A stretch of DNA of 45,560 nt, taken from Myxococcota bacterium (lineage in GTDB: Bacteria > Myxococcota_A > UBA9160 > SZUA-336). The position numbers were made by a program, and so were the translations under genes. Under the pieces are notes generated by a model, which did not search any database, had not been told where the DNA came from, and saw only the letters and a list, made by a program, of their open reading frames with translations. The DNA lies in NCBI GenBank assembly GCA_035498015.1, contig DATKAO010000223.1:1-45560 (forward strand). Direction: 5' to 3'. Shown here piece after piece: positions 8,175-16,633 of the stretch; the first letter of the stretch is position 1; the number at the start of each line of letters is the position of its first letter.

Positions 8175-8929
8175 CTTACGACGGAATCGCGGGCAAGGTC
8201 GCGATCGTGACCGGCGCGGGCGGCGGCATCGGCGAGGCCTACGCGCGCGCGCTGGCCGAGCACGGCGCGCGCGTGGCGGTGGCCGAGATCGCCAAGGACA
8301 AGGGCGAGGCCGTGGCCGCGGCGATCCGCGCGGCCGGCGGCCAGGCGATCGCGGTCGAGGTCGACGTGGGCTCGCCGGAGTCGACGCTCGCCATGGCCGA
8401 GCGAGTCGGCGCGGAATGGGGCGGCATCGACTTCCTGGTCAACAACGCCGCGATCTTCGGCGACATGAAGCTGGCCGGGCTGCTCGGCGCCGACTGGGAC
8501 TACTACCAGCGCTTCATGAACGTGAACATGCACGGCGCGCTGCTCTGCACGCGCGCCTGCTTCCGCTCCATGCGCAAGCGCGGCGGCGGCGCGATCGTCA
8601 ACCAGTCATCGACCGCGGCCTGGATGGCCGCGTCGTTCTACGGGCTCGCGAAGCACGGCGTGAACGGACTCACGATCGCGCTGGCGCGCGAGCTCGGCTC
8701 GATGAAGATCCGCGTCAACGCGATCGCGCCCGGCCCGACCGACACCGACGCGCTCGGCAAGCAGGTGCCCGCGGTGATTCGCGATCCCATGGTCGCGCAG
8801 CTCCCGCTGGCGCGGCTCGGCAAGCCGGCGGACATGGCGTCGGCCTGTCTCTTCCTGCTGTCCGACGCCGCTTCCTGGGTCACTGGCCAGATCTTCGCCG
8901 TCGACGGCGGCCAGATCGTGCGGACCTAG
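8171..8929 (+). CDS. Short-chain dehydrogenase/reductase
   Basis: This 252-residue classical SDR has TGAGGGIG (14-21), NNAA (91-94), S147 in NQSST, and Y157/K161 in YGLAK, with the C-terminal AVDGGQ common in 3-oxoacyl reductase-like members. It is read from GTG 8171, which overlaps the preceding SDR stop as GTGA. It differs clearly from the SDR just upstream, so the pair is not a recent duplication. It probably performs a second alcohol/ketone step in the same pathway. From memory, Rv0769, an SDR, lies in the corresponding mycobacterial region. Confidence 0.9.
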   Translation: MTYDGIAGKVAIVTGAGGGIGEAYARALAEHGARVAVAEIAKDKGEAVAAAIRAAGGQAIAVEVDVGSPESTLAMAERVGAEWGGIDFLVNNAAIFGDMKLAGLLGADWDYYQRFMNVNMHGALLCTRACFRSMRKRGGGAIVNQSSTAAWMAASFYGLAKHGVNGLTIALARELGSMKIRVNAIAPGPTDTDALGKQVPAVIRDPMVAQLPLARLGKPADMASACLFLLSDAASWVTGQIFAVDGGQIVRT

Positions 8930-8931
8930 CC

Positions 8932-10413
8932 GTGGCGCTGCCCGAGCTCGCCCCCGAGAGCCGCAACCTGATCGACGGGAAGCTCGTCGGCGCCTCGAAC
9001 GGCGCCACCTTCCCCAACGTGAACCCCGCGACCGAGGAGGTGATCGGTCACTGCAGCGACGGCACGCGCGAAGACATGCTGCGCGCCGTCGCCGCGGCTC
9101 GGCGTGCCTTCGACGAGAGTGACTGGTCGACCGATCCGGCGTTCCGCGCGCGCTGCCTGCGCCAGCTCCACGCGGCGCTGCGGGAAGAGAAGGAGCAGCT
9201 GCGCGCGATCGTGGTAGCCGAGGCGGGCGCGCCCGTATCACTCACGCCGTTCATGCAGATCGACGACCCGATCGAGATGGTCGCTTACTGGGCCGACCTC
9301 GCGGAGCGCTACCCCTACGAGCAGAGACTCGGCGACGTGCCGTATCTCGGCCGCCCCCAGGGACGGATCCTGCGCCGCGAGCCCGTCGGCGTGGCGGGGC
9401 TGATCACGCCCTGGAACGTGCCCCTGTATCTCAACATCGCCAAGCTCGGGCCGGCGCTCGGCTCGGGCTGCACGGCGGTGCTGAAGCCCGCGCCCGACAC
9501 GCCGTGGTCGGCCACGCACCTGGGCCGCCTGGTGGCGGAGAAGACCGACGTCCCGGCCGGCGTGCTGAACGTGGTCGCGAGCTCGGACCACTCACTGGGC
9601 GAGATCCTGTCGACCGACCCGCGCATCGACGCCGTGAGCTTCACCGGCTCCACCGCCACGGGCCGCCGCATCATGGAATCTGCCTCGGCCACGGTGAAGA
9701 AGGTGTTTCTCGAGCTCGGCGGCAAGAGCGCGAACGTGGTGCTCGACGACGCCGTGTTCCCCGCCGTGCTCCCGATGACCGCCTTCACCTGCGTGCACGG
9801 CGGCCAGGGCTGCGCACTCACCACGCGCCTCCTGCTCCCGCGCTCGCGCTACGCGGAGGGGCTCGAGATCGTGAAGAAGGCCTTCGAGCGCTGGAAGTAC
9901 GGCGACCCGACCCACCCCGCGCACATGCAGGGTCCGCAGATCTCGCGCCGCCAGCAGGAGCGCGTGCTGGCCTGCATCGAGAAAGGGCGTCAGGAGGGCG
10001 CGAAGCTCCTGGTCGGCGGCGGCCGGCCGAGTCACCTGCCGAAGGGCTTCTACGTCGAGCCCACCCTGTTCGCCGACGTCGACCCCGACTCGAGCCTCGC
10101 GCAGGAGGAGATCTTCGGCCCCGTGCTGTGCGTGATTCCCTTCGACGGCGACGACGACGCCGTGCGCATCGCCAACCGCTCGATCTACGGCCTCTCCGGC
10201 GCCGTGCACAGTGCGAGCACCGAGCGCGCGCTCGGGGTGGCGCGCCGCATCCGCACCGGCACGCTGTCGGTGAACGGCGCGCAGTGGTTCCACGTCGACA
10301 ATCCCTTCGGCGGCTACAAGCAGAGCGGCGTGGGGCGCGAAAACGGACGCCTGGGCTTCGAGGAGTATCTCGAGACCAAGCTGATCGCGCTGCCGAGCGA
10401 GGCGAAGCCGTGA
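8932..10413 (+). CDS. Aldehyde dehydrogenase (NAD(P)+)
   Basis: The 493-residue protein has the full aldehyde dehydrogenase architecture. It has the substrate-side GLITPWNVPLYL, the coenzyme loop FTGSTATGRR, the general base E261 in LELGGKSAN, the nucleophile C294 in GGQGCALTTR, and EEIFGPVLCVIPF followed by NPFGGYKQSG-type C-terminal contacts. It oxidises an aldehyde to a carboxylic acid. Start GTG 8932 is 2 nt after the SDR stop and its own stop overlaps cyp51. In context it would take a P450/SDR-derived aldehyde to an acid. The mycobacterial counterpart would be aldA (Rv0768), recalled rather than searched. Confidence 0.93.
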   Translation: MALPELAPESRNLIDGKLVGASNGATFPNVNPATEEVIGHCSDGTREDMLRAVAAARRAFDESDWSTDPAFRARCLRQLHAALREEKEQLRAIVVAEAGAPVSLTPFMQIDDPIEMVAYWADLAERYPYEQRLGDVPYLGRPQGRILRREPVGVAGLITPWNVPLYLNIAKLGPALGSGCTAVLKPAPDTPWSATHLGRLVAEKTDVPAGVLNVVASSDHSLGEILSTDPRIDAVSFTGSTATGRRIMESASATVKKVFLELGGKSANVVLDDAVFPAVLPMTAFTCVHGGQGCALTTRLLLPRSRYAEGLEIVKKAFERWKYGDPTHPAHMQGPQISRRQQERVLACIEKGRQEGAKLLVGGGRPSHLPKGFYVEPTLFADVDPDSSLAQEEIFGPVLCVIPFDGDDDAVRIANRSIYGLSGAVHSASTERALGVARRIRTGTLSVNGAQWFHVDNPFGGYKQSGVGRENGRLGFEEYLETKLIALPSEAKP

Positions 10414-11807
10414 GCACGGCGCTCGAGCCCACGGCGGCGGCGCCCGCTGCGCCGGCGCCAGAGCGGAAGCCCGGCAAGGCGCCGCCCGTGCTGTCCGGAG
10501 GCTGGCCGCTGCTGGGTCACTTGCAGGAGCTGCGCAAGCGGCCGATCGAGCTGTTCGCGCGCGTGCGCCGCGAGTGCGGGGAGATCGGCGAGATGAGCTT
10601 CGCCGGCAGCCGCGTGGTGCTGCTCACGGGCGAGCCGGCGCAGGAGGCATTCTTCCGCAGCAGCGACGAGCAGCTCGACCAGGCTGCCGCCTACCCGTTC
10701 ATGACGCCGATCTTCGGCAAGGGCGTGCTGTTCGACGCCTCGCCCGAGCAGCGCCGCCAGGGGCTGCGCAACCAGTCACTGCGCGACTCGTTCATGCGGG
10801 GCCACGCCGAGCTGATCGCGACCGAGACCGAGCGCATGATGGACAAGCTCGGTGACTCGGGCGAGCTCGACCTGCTCGATTTCTTCTCCGAGCTCACCAT
10901 CTACACCTCGAGCGCGTGCCTGATCGGCAAGGAGTTCCGCGAGGAGCTCTCAGCCGAGTACTTCCGCGTGTTCTACGAGCTCGAGAAGGGCACCGACGCG
11001 ATCGCCTACGTGAACCCGGACCTGCCCCTGCCGCAGTTCCGGCGCCGCGACCGGGCGCGCCGCCGGCTGGTCGAGCTGCTCAGCGAGGTGTTCGAGCGCC
11101 GCGCCCGCCAGCCGAGCGAGAAGCGCGAGCTGTTCGACGTGCTGCTCTCGCTGAAGCTCCCCGACGGCTCGCCGCGCTTCAGCGTCGACCAGGTGACGGG
11201 AATGTTCATCTCGATGATGTTCGCCGGCCACCACACGACCTCGGGCACCGCGGCCTGGACGCTGATCGAGCTGTTGCGCCATCCGGAGTTCGGCGCGCGC
11301 GTGGTGGGCGAGCTCGACTCACTCTACGCGGACGGCCGCGAGGTCAGCTACCAGGCGCTGCGTGAGATCCCCGAGCTGGAAGGCGCGATCAAGGAAGCGC
11401 TGCGCCTGCACCCGCCGCTGATCCTGCTCATGCGCAAGGTGGTGTACAACTTCGACTACGCCGGCTGGACGGTGCCCGCGGGCAAGCTCGTCGCGGTGTC
11501 TCCCGCGATCTCGAACCGCATGCCCGAGTGTTTCCCGGACCCGGACCGCTACGACCCCGACCGCTACCAGGAAGGGCGGGAGGAGGACGCGCGCCTGTTC
11601 GCCTGGATCCCCTTCGGCGCGGGCCGCCACCGCTGCGTGGGCGCGGCCTTCGCCATGATGCAGCTCAAGGCCATCTTCAGCGCGCTCCTGCGCCGCTACG
11701 AGTTCGAGCTGGCGCAGCCGCCCGCCAGCTACCGCAACGACCACTCGAAGATGGTCGTGCAGCTCGCCCAGCCCTGCCCCGCCCGCTACCGCCGGAGGGC
11801 ACCGTGA
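10410..11807 (+). CDS. cyp51: Cytochrome P450 CYP51 (sterol 14-alpha-demethylase family)
   Basis: The 465-residue P450 carries both CYP51 signatures: YPFMTPIFGKGVLFD (95-109) in the B-C region and GHHTTSGTAAWTLIELL starting at 273 in helix I. It also has the ExxR helix EALRLHPPLILLMRK and the heme loop FGAGRHRC with C409. Long stretches (ELTIYTSSACLIGKEFR, the C-terminal SYRNDHSKMVVQLAQP) are close to what I recall of the Mycobacterium tuberculosis enzyme. The family removes the 14-alpha methyl of sterols by three oxidations. No cyclase or squalene epoxidase gene is in the window, so the native substrate here is open. The N-terminus has an extra Ala/Pro-rich stretch and no membrane anchor. 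GTG 10410 overlaps the ALDH stop. Confidence 0.95.
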   Translation: MSTALEPTAAAPAAPAPERKPGKAPPVLSGGWPLLGHLQELRKRPIELFARVRRECGEIGEMSFAGSRVVLLTGEPAQEAFFRSSDEQLDQAAAYPFMTPIFGKGVLFDASPEQRRQGLRNQSLRDSFMRGHAELIATETERMMDKLGDSGELDLLDFFSELTIYTSSACLIGKEFREELSAEYFRVFYELEKGTDAIAYVNPDLPLPQFRRRDRARRRLVELLSEVFERRARQPSEKRELFDVLLSLKLPDGSPRFSVDQVTGMFISMMFAGHHTTSGTAAWTLIELLRHPEFGARVVGELDSLYADGREVSYQALREIPELEGAIKEALRLHPPLILLMRKVVYNFDYAGWTVPAGKLVAVSPAISNRMPECFPDPDRYDPDRYQEGREEDARLFAWIPFGAGRHRCVGAAFAMMQLKAIFSALLRRYEFELAQPPASYRNDHSKMVVQLAQPCPARYRRRAP

Positions 11808-12001
11808 GAGTCCGCGTCGACACCGATCTGTGTCAGGGCCACGCCGTGTGCAAGGAGGAGGCGCCCGCGGTGTTCGACGTCGACCGGGCCACGAACAAGG
11901 TCGTGGTCCTGGCCGAGCGGCCCGACGAGCCGCTCGCCGCCGCGGTCAAGCGCGCCGTGAAATACTGCCCCACCCGGGCGCTGCGCCTGGAGCTGGATTG
12001 A
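11804..12001 (+). CDS. Small [3Fe-4S]-type ferredoxin, P450 redox partner
   Basis: The 65-residue acidic protein has three cysteines, C10, C16 and C55, in CQGHAVC and YCPTRAL. This is the three-cysteine pattern of small actinobacterial P450 ferredoxins, with histidine (H13) at the position of the missing second cysteine. It should carry one electron from a ferredoxin reductase, not encoded here, to CYP51 and perhaps the CYP123-like enzyme. Its GTG overlaps the cyp51 stop, as expected for a dedicated partner (compare Rv0763c/Rv0764c, from memory). Start choice is fixed by the overlap and by the family length of about 65. Confidence 0.93.
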   Translation: MRVRVDTDLCQGHAVCKEEAPAVFDVDRATNKVVVLAERPDEPLAAAVKRAVKYCPTRALRLELD

Positions 12002-12011
12002 GGAGGGAGTC

Positions 12012-12572
12012 ATGCCCGCGTTCCCACGCACCGAGCTCGAAGAGATGATCCGCCGCTTCGTGGCCGAGAACAACCGCGCCGGAAAGACCGGTGACTGGTC
12101 GAAGATGTCGCAGTTCTACAGCGACGACGCGCTCTACACCTGGAACGTCGGCCCGAACTGGGAGTTCGCCGCGCGCGGCCGGCGCGAGATCCACGAGATC
12201 GTGTTCGGCGCCGAGATGCGCGGGCTCGAGAGCTGGGTCTACCCCTACGTGCGCACGCTGGTCGACGACCAGAAGGGCGAAGTGATCGGTGTCTGGCGCC
12301 AGATCGCGCCCGAGAAGGACGAGCACGGCCAGCCCTACGAGATCGCGGGCACGGGCGGCTCGTGGTTCCGCTACGCCGGAAACTTCCAGTGGGCCTGGCA
12401 GCGCGACTTCTTCGACCACATCAACGCCGGCGTGGTGTTCGGGGCGCTGGCCAAGGCCGGCAAGCTGAAGCCCGAGATGATCGAGCGCATGAAGAAGGGC
12501 TCGAACCAGCCGGGCTGGGTGCCGAGAAACTCCCTCGACTGGTATGCGACCATCGTGGGCCGGGAGGACTGA
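12012..12572 (+). CDS. NTF2/SnoaL-like family protein
   Basis: The 186-residue protein has the cone-shaped NTF2-like layout: the N-terminal helix TELEEMIRRFVAENN, then WSKMSQFYSDDALYTWNVG, GRREIHEIVFG, and strands ending in GSWFRYAGNFQWAWQRDFFD. The extra C-terminal helical tail of about 50 residues follows. Members are ketosteroid isomerases, polyketide cyclases or hydroxylases, so a small-molecule isomerase or hydrolase acting on the operon's substrate is plausible. ATG 12012 has a strong AGGAGGGA site. Mycobacterial cyp51 clusters also contain a ketosteroid-isomerase-like gene (Rv0760c), from memory. Confidence 0.8.
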   Translation: MPAFPRTELEEMIRRFVAENNRAGKTGDWSKMSQFYSDDALYTWNVGPNWEFAARGRREIHEIVFGAEMRGLESWVYPYVRTLVDDQKGEVIGVWRQIAPEKDEHGQPYEIAGTGGSWFRYAGNFQWAWQRDFFDHINAGVVFGALAKAGKLKPEMIERMKKGSNQPGWVPRNSLDWYATIVGRED

Positions 12573-12575
12573 CGC

Positions 12576-13103
12576 ATGGGCTTCCACCATCTCGCGCTCG
12601 CGGTGAAGGACATCGACGCGACCCACCGCTTCTACACCGAGTCCATGGGCTTCTCGCTCGCGAAGGTCGAGGTCGTGCCCAAGAACGGCGGCGTGGCGCG
12701 CCACGTGTTCTACTCTACCGGACCGGCGCGCGACCAGCTGATCGCCTTCTGGGACTACGGCCGCGTGCCGCTCGAGACACCGCTCAAGACCGACATCAGC
12801 CGTGACCTGGGGCTCGAGCGCGGCACGAATCACATCGCGTTCTCCGCCGCCGACCTCGAGGAACTGAAGCGCCGGCGCGAGCGCTGGCTGTCTCGCGGCC
12901 ACGACGTGCTCGAGATCGACCACGGCTGGGTGCACTCGATCTACACCACCGACCCCGACGGCATCGTGGTCGAGTTCGCCGTGCTGACCCGCGACTTCAC
13001 GGGGGCCGACGCCGCCGAGGCCGCCCAGCTGCTGCGCGCGTCCGATCCGCAGCCGAGCGCCGCGCCCAAGCAGATCTCCATGCACAAAGCCGGGAGGCAG
13101 TGA
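12576..13103 (+). CDS. VOC-family (glyoxalase/dioxygenase-like) metalloprotein
   Basis: The 175-residue protein opens with FHHLALAVKDIDATHRFY, the first betaalphabetabetabeta unit of the vicinal-oxygen-chelate fold. Candidate metal ligands are H5, H86 (GTNHIAF) and E133 (DPDGIVVEF), consistent with a two-unit metal site. The family includes glyoxalases, epimerases and extradiol dioxygenases; the reaction here is not determined. It is 3 nt behind the NTF2-like gene and 3 nt before the next, so it is clearly part of the operon. The last 35 residues (ASDPQPSAAPKQISMHKAGR) look disordered. Confidence 0.85.
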   Translation: MGFHHLALAVKDIDATHRFYTESMGFSLAKVEVVPKNGGVARHVFYSTGPARDQLIAFWDYGRVPLETPLKTDISRDLGLERGTNHIAFSAADLEELKRRRERWLSRGHDVLEIDHGWVHSIYTTDPDGIVVEFAVLTRDFTGADAAEAAQLLRASDPQPSAAPKQISMHKAGRQ

Positions 13104-13106
13104 GTC

Positions 13107-13751
13107 GTGCCCCGACTGCGACAGGTTTCCAAGGCCGACGCCCACCCCACCGCGCAGCGGCTGTACAAGATGTTGTTCGGCGACCGCGACCCCGTGCAGT
13201 CGCCGGGCACCGCGACCGGCACGCCGGGCAACTGGTGGACGGTGTTCGCGCTCGTGCCCGACTGTTTCGACCACGCGGTGAACGGCTTCGGCTTCTACCG
13301 CAGCGACAAGCGGCGGCTGTCGCCCCAGCTGCGCGAGCTGGGCCAGATCCGCGCCGGCTACGCGCGCCAGAGTCAGTTCGTCTTCTCGCAGCACTGCAAG
13401 GCGGCGCGCTCGGTCGGCTTCACGGACGAGCAGGTCGCGGCGATCCCGCACTGGGAGATCGCCACCTGCTTCTCGCCGCTCGAGCGCGCGGTGCTCGCCT
13501 ACACCGACTGTCTCGTGCTGCAAGGCGGGCGCGTGCCCGACGGCGTGTTCGCGGCGCTGCAGGCCGGGCTCTCCGACGAGGAGATCCTCGAGCTCACCTA
13601 CGTGACCTGCATGTACGACATGCACGCGGTCATGTCGCGCGCGCTGCGGCTCGAGTACGACGACGTGCCCGAGCGCATCGTCGAGATCCCCGCGCCCAAG
13701 CAGGGCCAGTCACAAGACGTGATGGCCGCGGTCGACGAGGTCCGGCGCTAG
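13107..13751 (+). CDS. AhpD/carboxymuconolactone decarboxylase-like protein
   Basis: The 214-residue helical protein has LSPQLRELGQIRAGYARQSQ followed by FSQHCKAARSVGFTDEQVAA, the carboxymuconolactone-decarboxylase/AhpD core in which a cysteine and histidines cluster (here QHC rather than the ExxxCxxxH of AhpD). A second helical part carries LSPLERAVLAYTDCLV. It may be a peroxidase-like or decarboxylase-like enzyme. It is read from GTG 13107, 3 nt after the VOC gene, and is the last gene of the operon. Its TAG shares the palindrome CTAG with the stop of the convergent lipoprotein gene. Confidence 0.8.
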   Translation: MPRLRQVSKADAHPTAQRLYKMLFGDRDPVQSPGTATGTPGNWWTVFALVPDCFDHAVNGFGFYRSDKRRLSPQLRELGQIRAGYARQSQFVFSQHCKAARSVGFTDEQVAAIPHWEIATCFSPLERAVLAYTDCLVLQGGRVPDGVFAALQAGLSDEEILELTYVTCMYDMHAVMSRALRLEYDDVPERIVEIPAPKQGQSQDVMAAVDEVRR

Positions 13752-14173
13752 GACCGGTGACAGAACAGGTACCAGCCGTCGTCGATGTGCTGGTAGACCG
13801 TGGTCGCGTTCGGATCGGCCCGGTCGATCGACTCGACCAGCGGTGACGGCGGCTCGGGCACGTGGGTGAGTCCCGGCGCGCAGCCGCGTGAGCCCAGCCC
13901 GCGCGGCTTGAACGAGAGGAAGATCTCCCCTGGCCGCGTGCCTCGGCTGAGCTGCTGCAGGCCCAGCTCTTCGAGATAGTCCCGGTACTTCGCCTGCCGC
14001 TCCGGACTGACTGCGCCGTGGGGGTCCTGGGCGATCATCGCGAGCAGCTCCTCGTACTTCGCCCGCTTGTCGCTGAAGTCGGCCACCAGCTGCTTGGCCG
14101 AGGGCTGGCAGGCGAGACACAGGGCGAGCGACACAGCGGGCGCGAGTACGCGGATGGCGCCGGCGCTCGTCAC
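13748..14173 (-). CDS. Small lipoprotein of unknown function
   Basis: The 141-residue protein begins with a hydrophobic signal (VLAPAVSLALCLAC) ending in a lipobox, LCLAC, with the modified cysteine at about residue 20. It should be a membrane-anchored lipoprotein facing the periplasm. The mature part is helical at first (QLVADFSDKRAKYEELLAMI), then has PSPLVESIDRADPNATTVY and ends in DDGWYLFCHRS. I recognise no family. GTG 14173 overlaps the stop of the BVMO gene, so it is the last gene of the ECF-sigma operon. The role is unknown. Confidence 0.75.
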   Translation of the reverse strand: MTSAGAIRVLAPAVSLALCLACQPSAKQLVADFSDKRAKYEELLAMIAQDPHGAVSPERQAKYRDYLEELGLQQLSRGTRPGEIFLSFKPRGLGSRGCAPGLTHVPEPPSPLVESIDRADPNATTVYQHIDDGWYLFCHRS

Positions 14174-15780
14174 CGGAGCTCGAAGCCCTCGTAGCCGGCC
14201 GCCGCCACCTCGTCGCACTTCTGGCGGTACTTGGGTGCGCCGCCCGCGTAGGCCACGAAGGTGCGCTTCTGGTGGCCGGCCACGTTCTGGTTCACGCGGG
14301 TCATCCAGGAATCCACCTGGGAGGCGAGCAGGCGCGACGCGACCTCGTTGGCGTGGGCGGTCCACGAGCGCTCGGCAGCAGGCGTGGCCTCCACGCGCGT
14401 GAGTCCGCGGTCGCGCATGTGGACGAGCAGGTCGGTCACCCAATCCACGTTCTGCTCGATGCAGCGCGGCATGTTGCAGAAGGTGGCTGCGTTGTGCGGG
14501 CCGATCAGCGTGAGCAAGTTCGGGAAGCCTTCGATCTGCAAGCCCAGATAGGTGCGCGCTCCGTCCGCCCACTTCTCCCGCAGGCGCTGGCCGTCGCGGC
14601 CGCGGATGTCCACCCGGTCGAAGCCTCCCGTGATCGCGTCGAAGCCCGTGGCGTAGACGATCATGTCGAAGGGCCGCTCGGTCCCGTCGCTCATGCGCAG
14701 GCCCGTCGCAGTGACCCGCTCGATCGGCTGGGCCCGCAGGTCGACGAGGTCCACGTTGGGCTGGTTGTACACCTCGTAGTAGCCGCTCTCGAGCGGGACG
14801 CGCCGCGTGCCGAAGCCGTGGTCCTTCGGGATGAGCAGGTCGGCCAGCTTCGGATCGCGGATGCGTGCGCGGATCTTGCGAGTCACGAACGCGGTCACCG
14901 TGTCGTTCGCGGCGCGGTCGGTGAGGATGTCGCGAAAGTTGCCCTGCCAGAACGCGAAGCCGGGCAGCTGGTAGAGCCGCTCGTAGAACGCCTCGCGCTC
15001 TTCGGGAGTCACGTCCAGGGCGTTGCGCGGGTCGGCCGCGTGGACGAAGCAGCCGTAGGTCTCGCGGCAGCGTGCGAAGATCTCTTCGTAGCCGGCGCGG
15101 ATTCGCTCCATCTCCTCGGCCGCGATCGGCGCGTTGCGCAACGGCGCGCACCAGTTCGGCGTGCGCTGGAAGACCGCCAGGTGACCGACGGTCTTCGCGA
15201 TCTCGGTGATCGCCTGCACCCCGGAAGCGCCCGTGCCGATCACCGCGACGCGCTTGTTCGCGAAGCTCACGGGCTCGTGCGGCCAGAGACCCGTGTGCCA
15301 CCACTCGCCTCGGAAGTCTTCGATCCCGTCGATACGGGGCATGGTCGGGGCCGACAGCGGGCCGAGCGCCGTGACCAGGAAGCGCGCACGCGCGGCTAGG
15401 CCGCTCGCGAACGACACCTGCCACTCACCGGCCTGCTCGTCCCAGTGGGCGGACAGCGCGCGTTCGCCGAAGGCGATGTCGCGCCGCAGGTCGAGCTTGT
15501 CCGCAACGAAGTTGCAGTAGCGCAGGTTCTCGGGCTGACCCGAGAAATGCTCGCTCCAGCTCCACTCGCGCAGGATCTCGTCGTCGAACGAGAAGATGTA
15601 CGTCCAGCTCTCGGAGTCGAAGCGCGCGCCGGGGTAGCGGTTCCAGTACCAGGTCCCGCCGACGCCCTGGCCGGCCTCGTAGGCCCGCACGCCGAAGCCC
15701 GCCCCGCGCAGCTTGTGCAGGGCGTACATGCCCGTCAGGCCGGCCCCGACCAGGACGATCTCGTGCCGCTCCGGGGCCAT
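14170..15780 (-). CDS. Baeyer-Villiger / flavin-containing monooxygenase
   Basis: The 536-residue protein has an N-terminal FAD motif (VGAGLTG, 11-17), the type I Baeyer-Villiger fingerprint FxGxxxHTxxWP as FRGEWWHTGLWP (156-167), and a second Rossmann motif for NADPH, GTGASG (182-187). GGTWYWNRYPGARFDSES is typical of cyclohexanone/steroid monooxygenases. It should convert a ketone to an ester or lactone with O2 and NADPH. It lies 7 nt downstream of a PhyH-family gene in the ECF-sigma operon. The substrate is unknown; an alicyclic, terpenoid or steroid ketone would suit the neighbourhood. Confidence 0.92.
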   Translation of the reverse strand: MAPERHEIVLVGAGLTGMYALHKLRGAGFGVRAYEAGQGVGGTWYWNRYPGARFDSESWTYIFSFDDEILREWSWSEHFSGQPENLRYCNFVADKLDLRRDIAFGERALSAHWDEQAGEWQVSFASGLAARARFLVTALGPLSAPTMPRIDGIEDFRGEWWHTGLWPHEPVSFANKRVAVIGTGASGVQAITEIAKTVGHLAVFQRTPNWCAPLRNAPIAAEEMERIRAGYEEIFARCRETYGCFVHAADPRNALDVTPEEREAFYERLYQLPGFAFWQGNFRDILTDRAANDTVTAFVTRKIRARIRDPKLADLLIPKDHGFGTRRVPLESGYYEVYNQPNVDLVDLRAQPIERVTATGLRMSDGTERPFDMIVYATGFDAITGGFDRVDIRGRDGQRLREKWADGARTYLGLQIEGFPNLLTLIGPHNAATFCNMPRCIEQNVDWVTDLLVHMRDRGLTRVEATPAAERSWTAHANEVASRLLASQVDSWMTRVNQNVAGHQKRTFVAYAGGAPKYRQKCDEVAAAGYEGFELR

Positions 15781-15787
15781 GCGGCGG

Positions 15788-16633
15788 CTACGCGCGCGCC
15801 CGGGTCGAGGTCAGCGCGGGGGCGACCTCGGCCACGCGCGCCGGCGCGATGCCGCTCTTCTTCATGTAGAGTGACTCGAGCGAGCTCGTCACGTTGGATC
15901 CGAAGCCGAGCAGCTCGCGCATGAGCGGCGAGAGGCGCTCGAGCAGCTCGGGAGTGACCGTCTGGTACCAGTTCCATTGCGGGCGGATGAACGGGCGCAC
16001 GTAGTAGGCGAACAGGCCCGCGCGAGTCACGTTCGGGGTGCGGTTCGGGCCGGTCTGGTGCCAGACGCGCGCGTCCATCACGAACACCGAGCCCGCGGGG
16101 CACTCCATGGCCAGCGTGTCGCGCGGGTCCATGGCGGGCTCGGGCCCGTGGTCGCGCAGGTGACTGCGCGGGATGAAGCGCGTGCCGCCGTTCTCCGCCG
16201 TGAAGTCGTCGAGCGCCCAGGCCACGTTGGTCGCCATGGGATACGGCGGCCAGGGCGCCGGCACGTAGCCCTGGTCGGCGTGCATGTACATGGCGCCCGA
16301 GCCAGGCGCGGTCACGTTGGCGCTGAAGTTCGACAACAGACACGGCGCGCCGATCTGGTGCGTCACCAGCTCCATCGCCAGCGGGTGCTCGCACAGCTCG
16401 GCGAACACCGGGTCCTTCCCGATCAGGTCGAACAGCCGGATGTTCCGGGTGTCGGGGTCGAACGGGAAGCCGCGCACCGGCACGCCCTCGGCCTCGTCGT
16501 TCCGGATCCCGGCCAGGAGAGCGCGCTTCACGCGACTCACCGCCGCGGCGTCGAGCACGCCCTCGATCACGCACACGCCTTCCGCGTCGAGCAGCGCCTT
16601 CGCCTGTTCAGCGTTCTTCGCCACCAGACTCAC
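15788..16633 (-). CDS. Phytanoyl-CoA dioxygenase (PhyH)-family protein
   Basis: The 281-residue member of the Fe(II)/2-oxoglutarate dioxygenase PhyH family has the metal triad H118-x-D120 (MYMHADQGY) and H192 (RVWHQTG), with R198 likely to hold 2-oxoglutarate. The family hydroxylates lipids or secondary metabolites. It is a paralogue of the gene just upstream: SNFSANVTAPGSG and SNISANITGPGGG align, as do the histidine blocks. GTG 16633 overlaps the upstream stop. The C-terminal NVTSSLESLYMKKSGIAPAR has no counterpart in the partner, so the pair has diverged in function. Confidence 0.9.
   Translation of the reverse strand: MSLVAKNAEQAKALLDAEGVCVIEGVLDAAAVSRVKRALLAGIRNDEAEGVPVRGFPFDPDTRNIRLFDLIGKDPVFAELCEHPLAMELVTHQIGAPCLLSNFSANVTAPGSGAMYMHADQGYVPAPWPPYPMATNVAWALDDFTAENGGTRFIPRSHLRDHGPEPAMDPRDTLAMECPAGSVFVMDARVWHQTGPNRTPNVTRAGLFAYYVRPFIRPQWNWYQTVTPELLERLSPLMRELLGFGSNVTSSLESLYMKKSGIAPARVAEVAPALTSTRARA

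Noticed and set aside
6341-8533. A 730-codon open frame on the minus strand opposite the P450/SDR genes
   Set aside because: It is antisense to three genes with complete catalytic motifs and consists of low-complexity Arg/Ala/His-rich sequence, as expected from the complement of GC-rich codons.
2978-13751. Whole cluster as a recent transfer from an actinobacterium
   Set aside because: Base composition, codon style and the AGTCAC excess look the same as in flanking genes, so any transfer would be old. I see no mobile element or attachment site at the edges.
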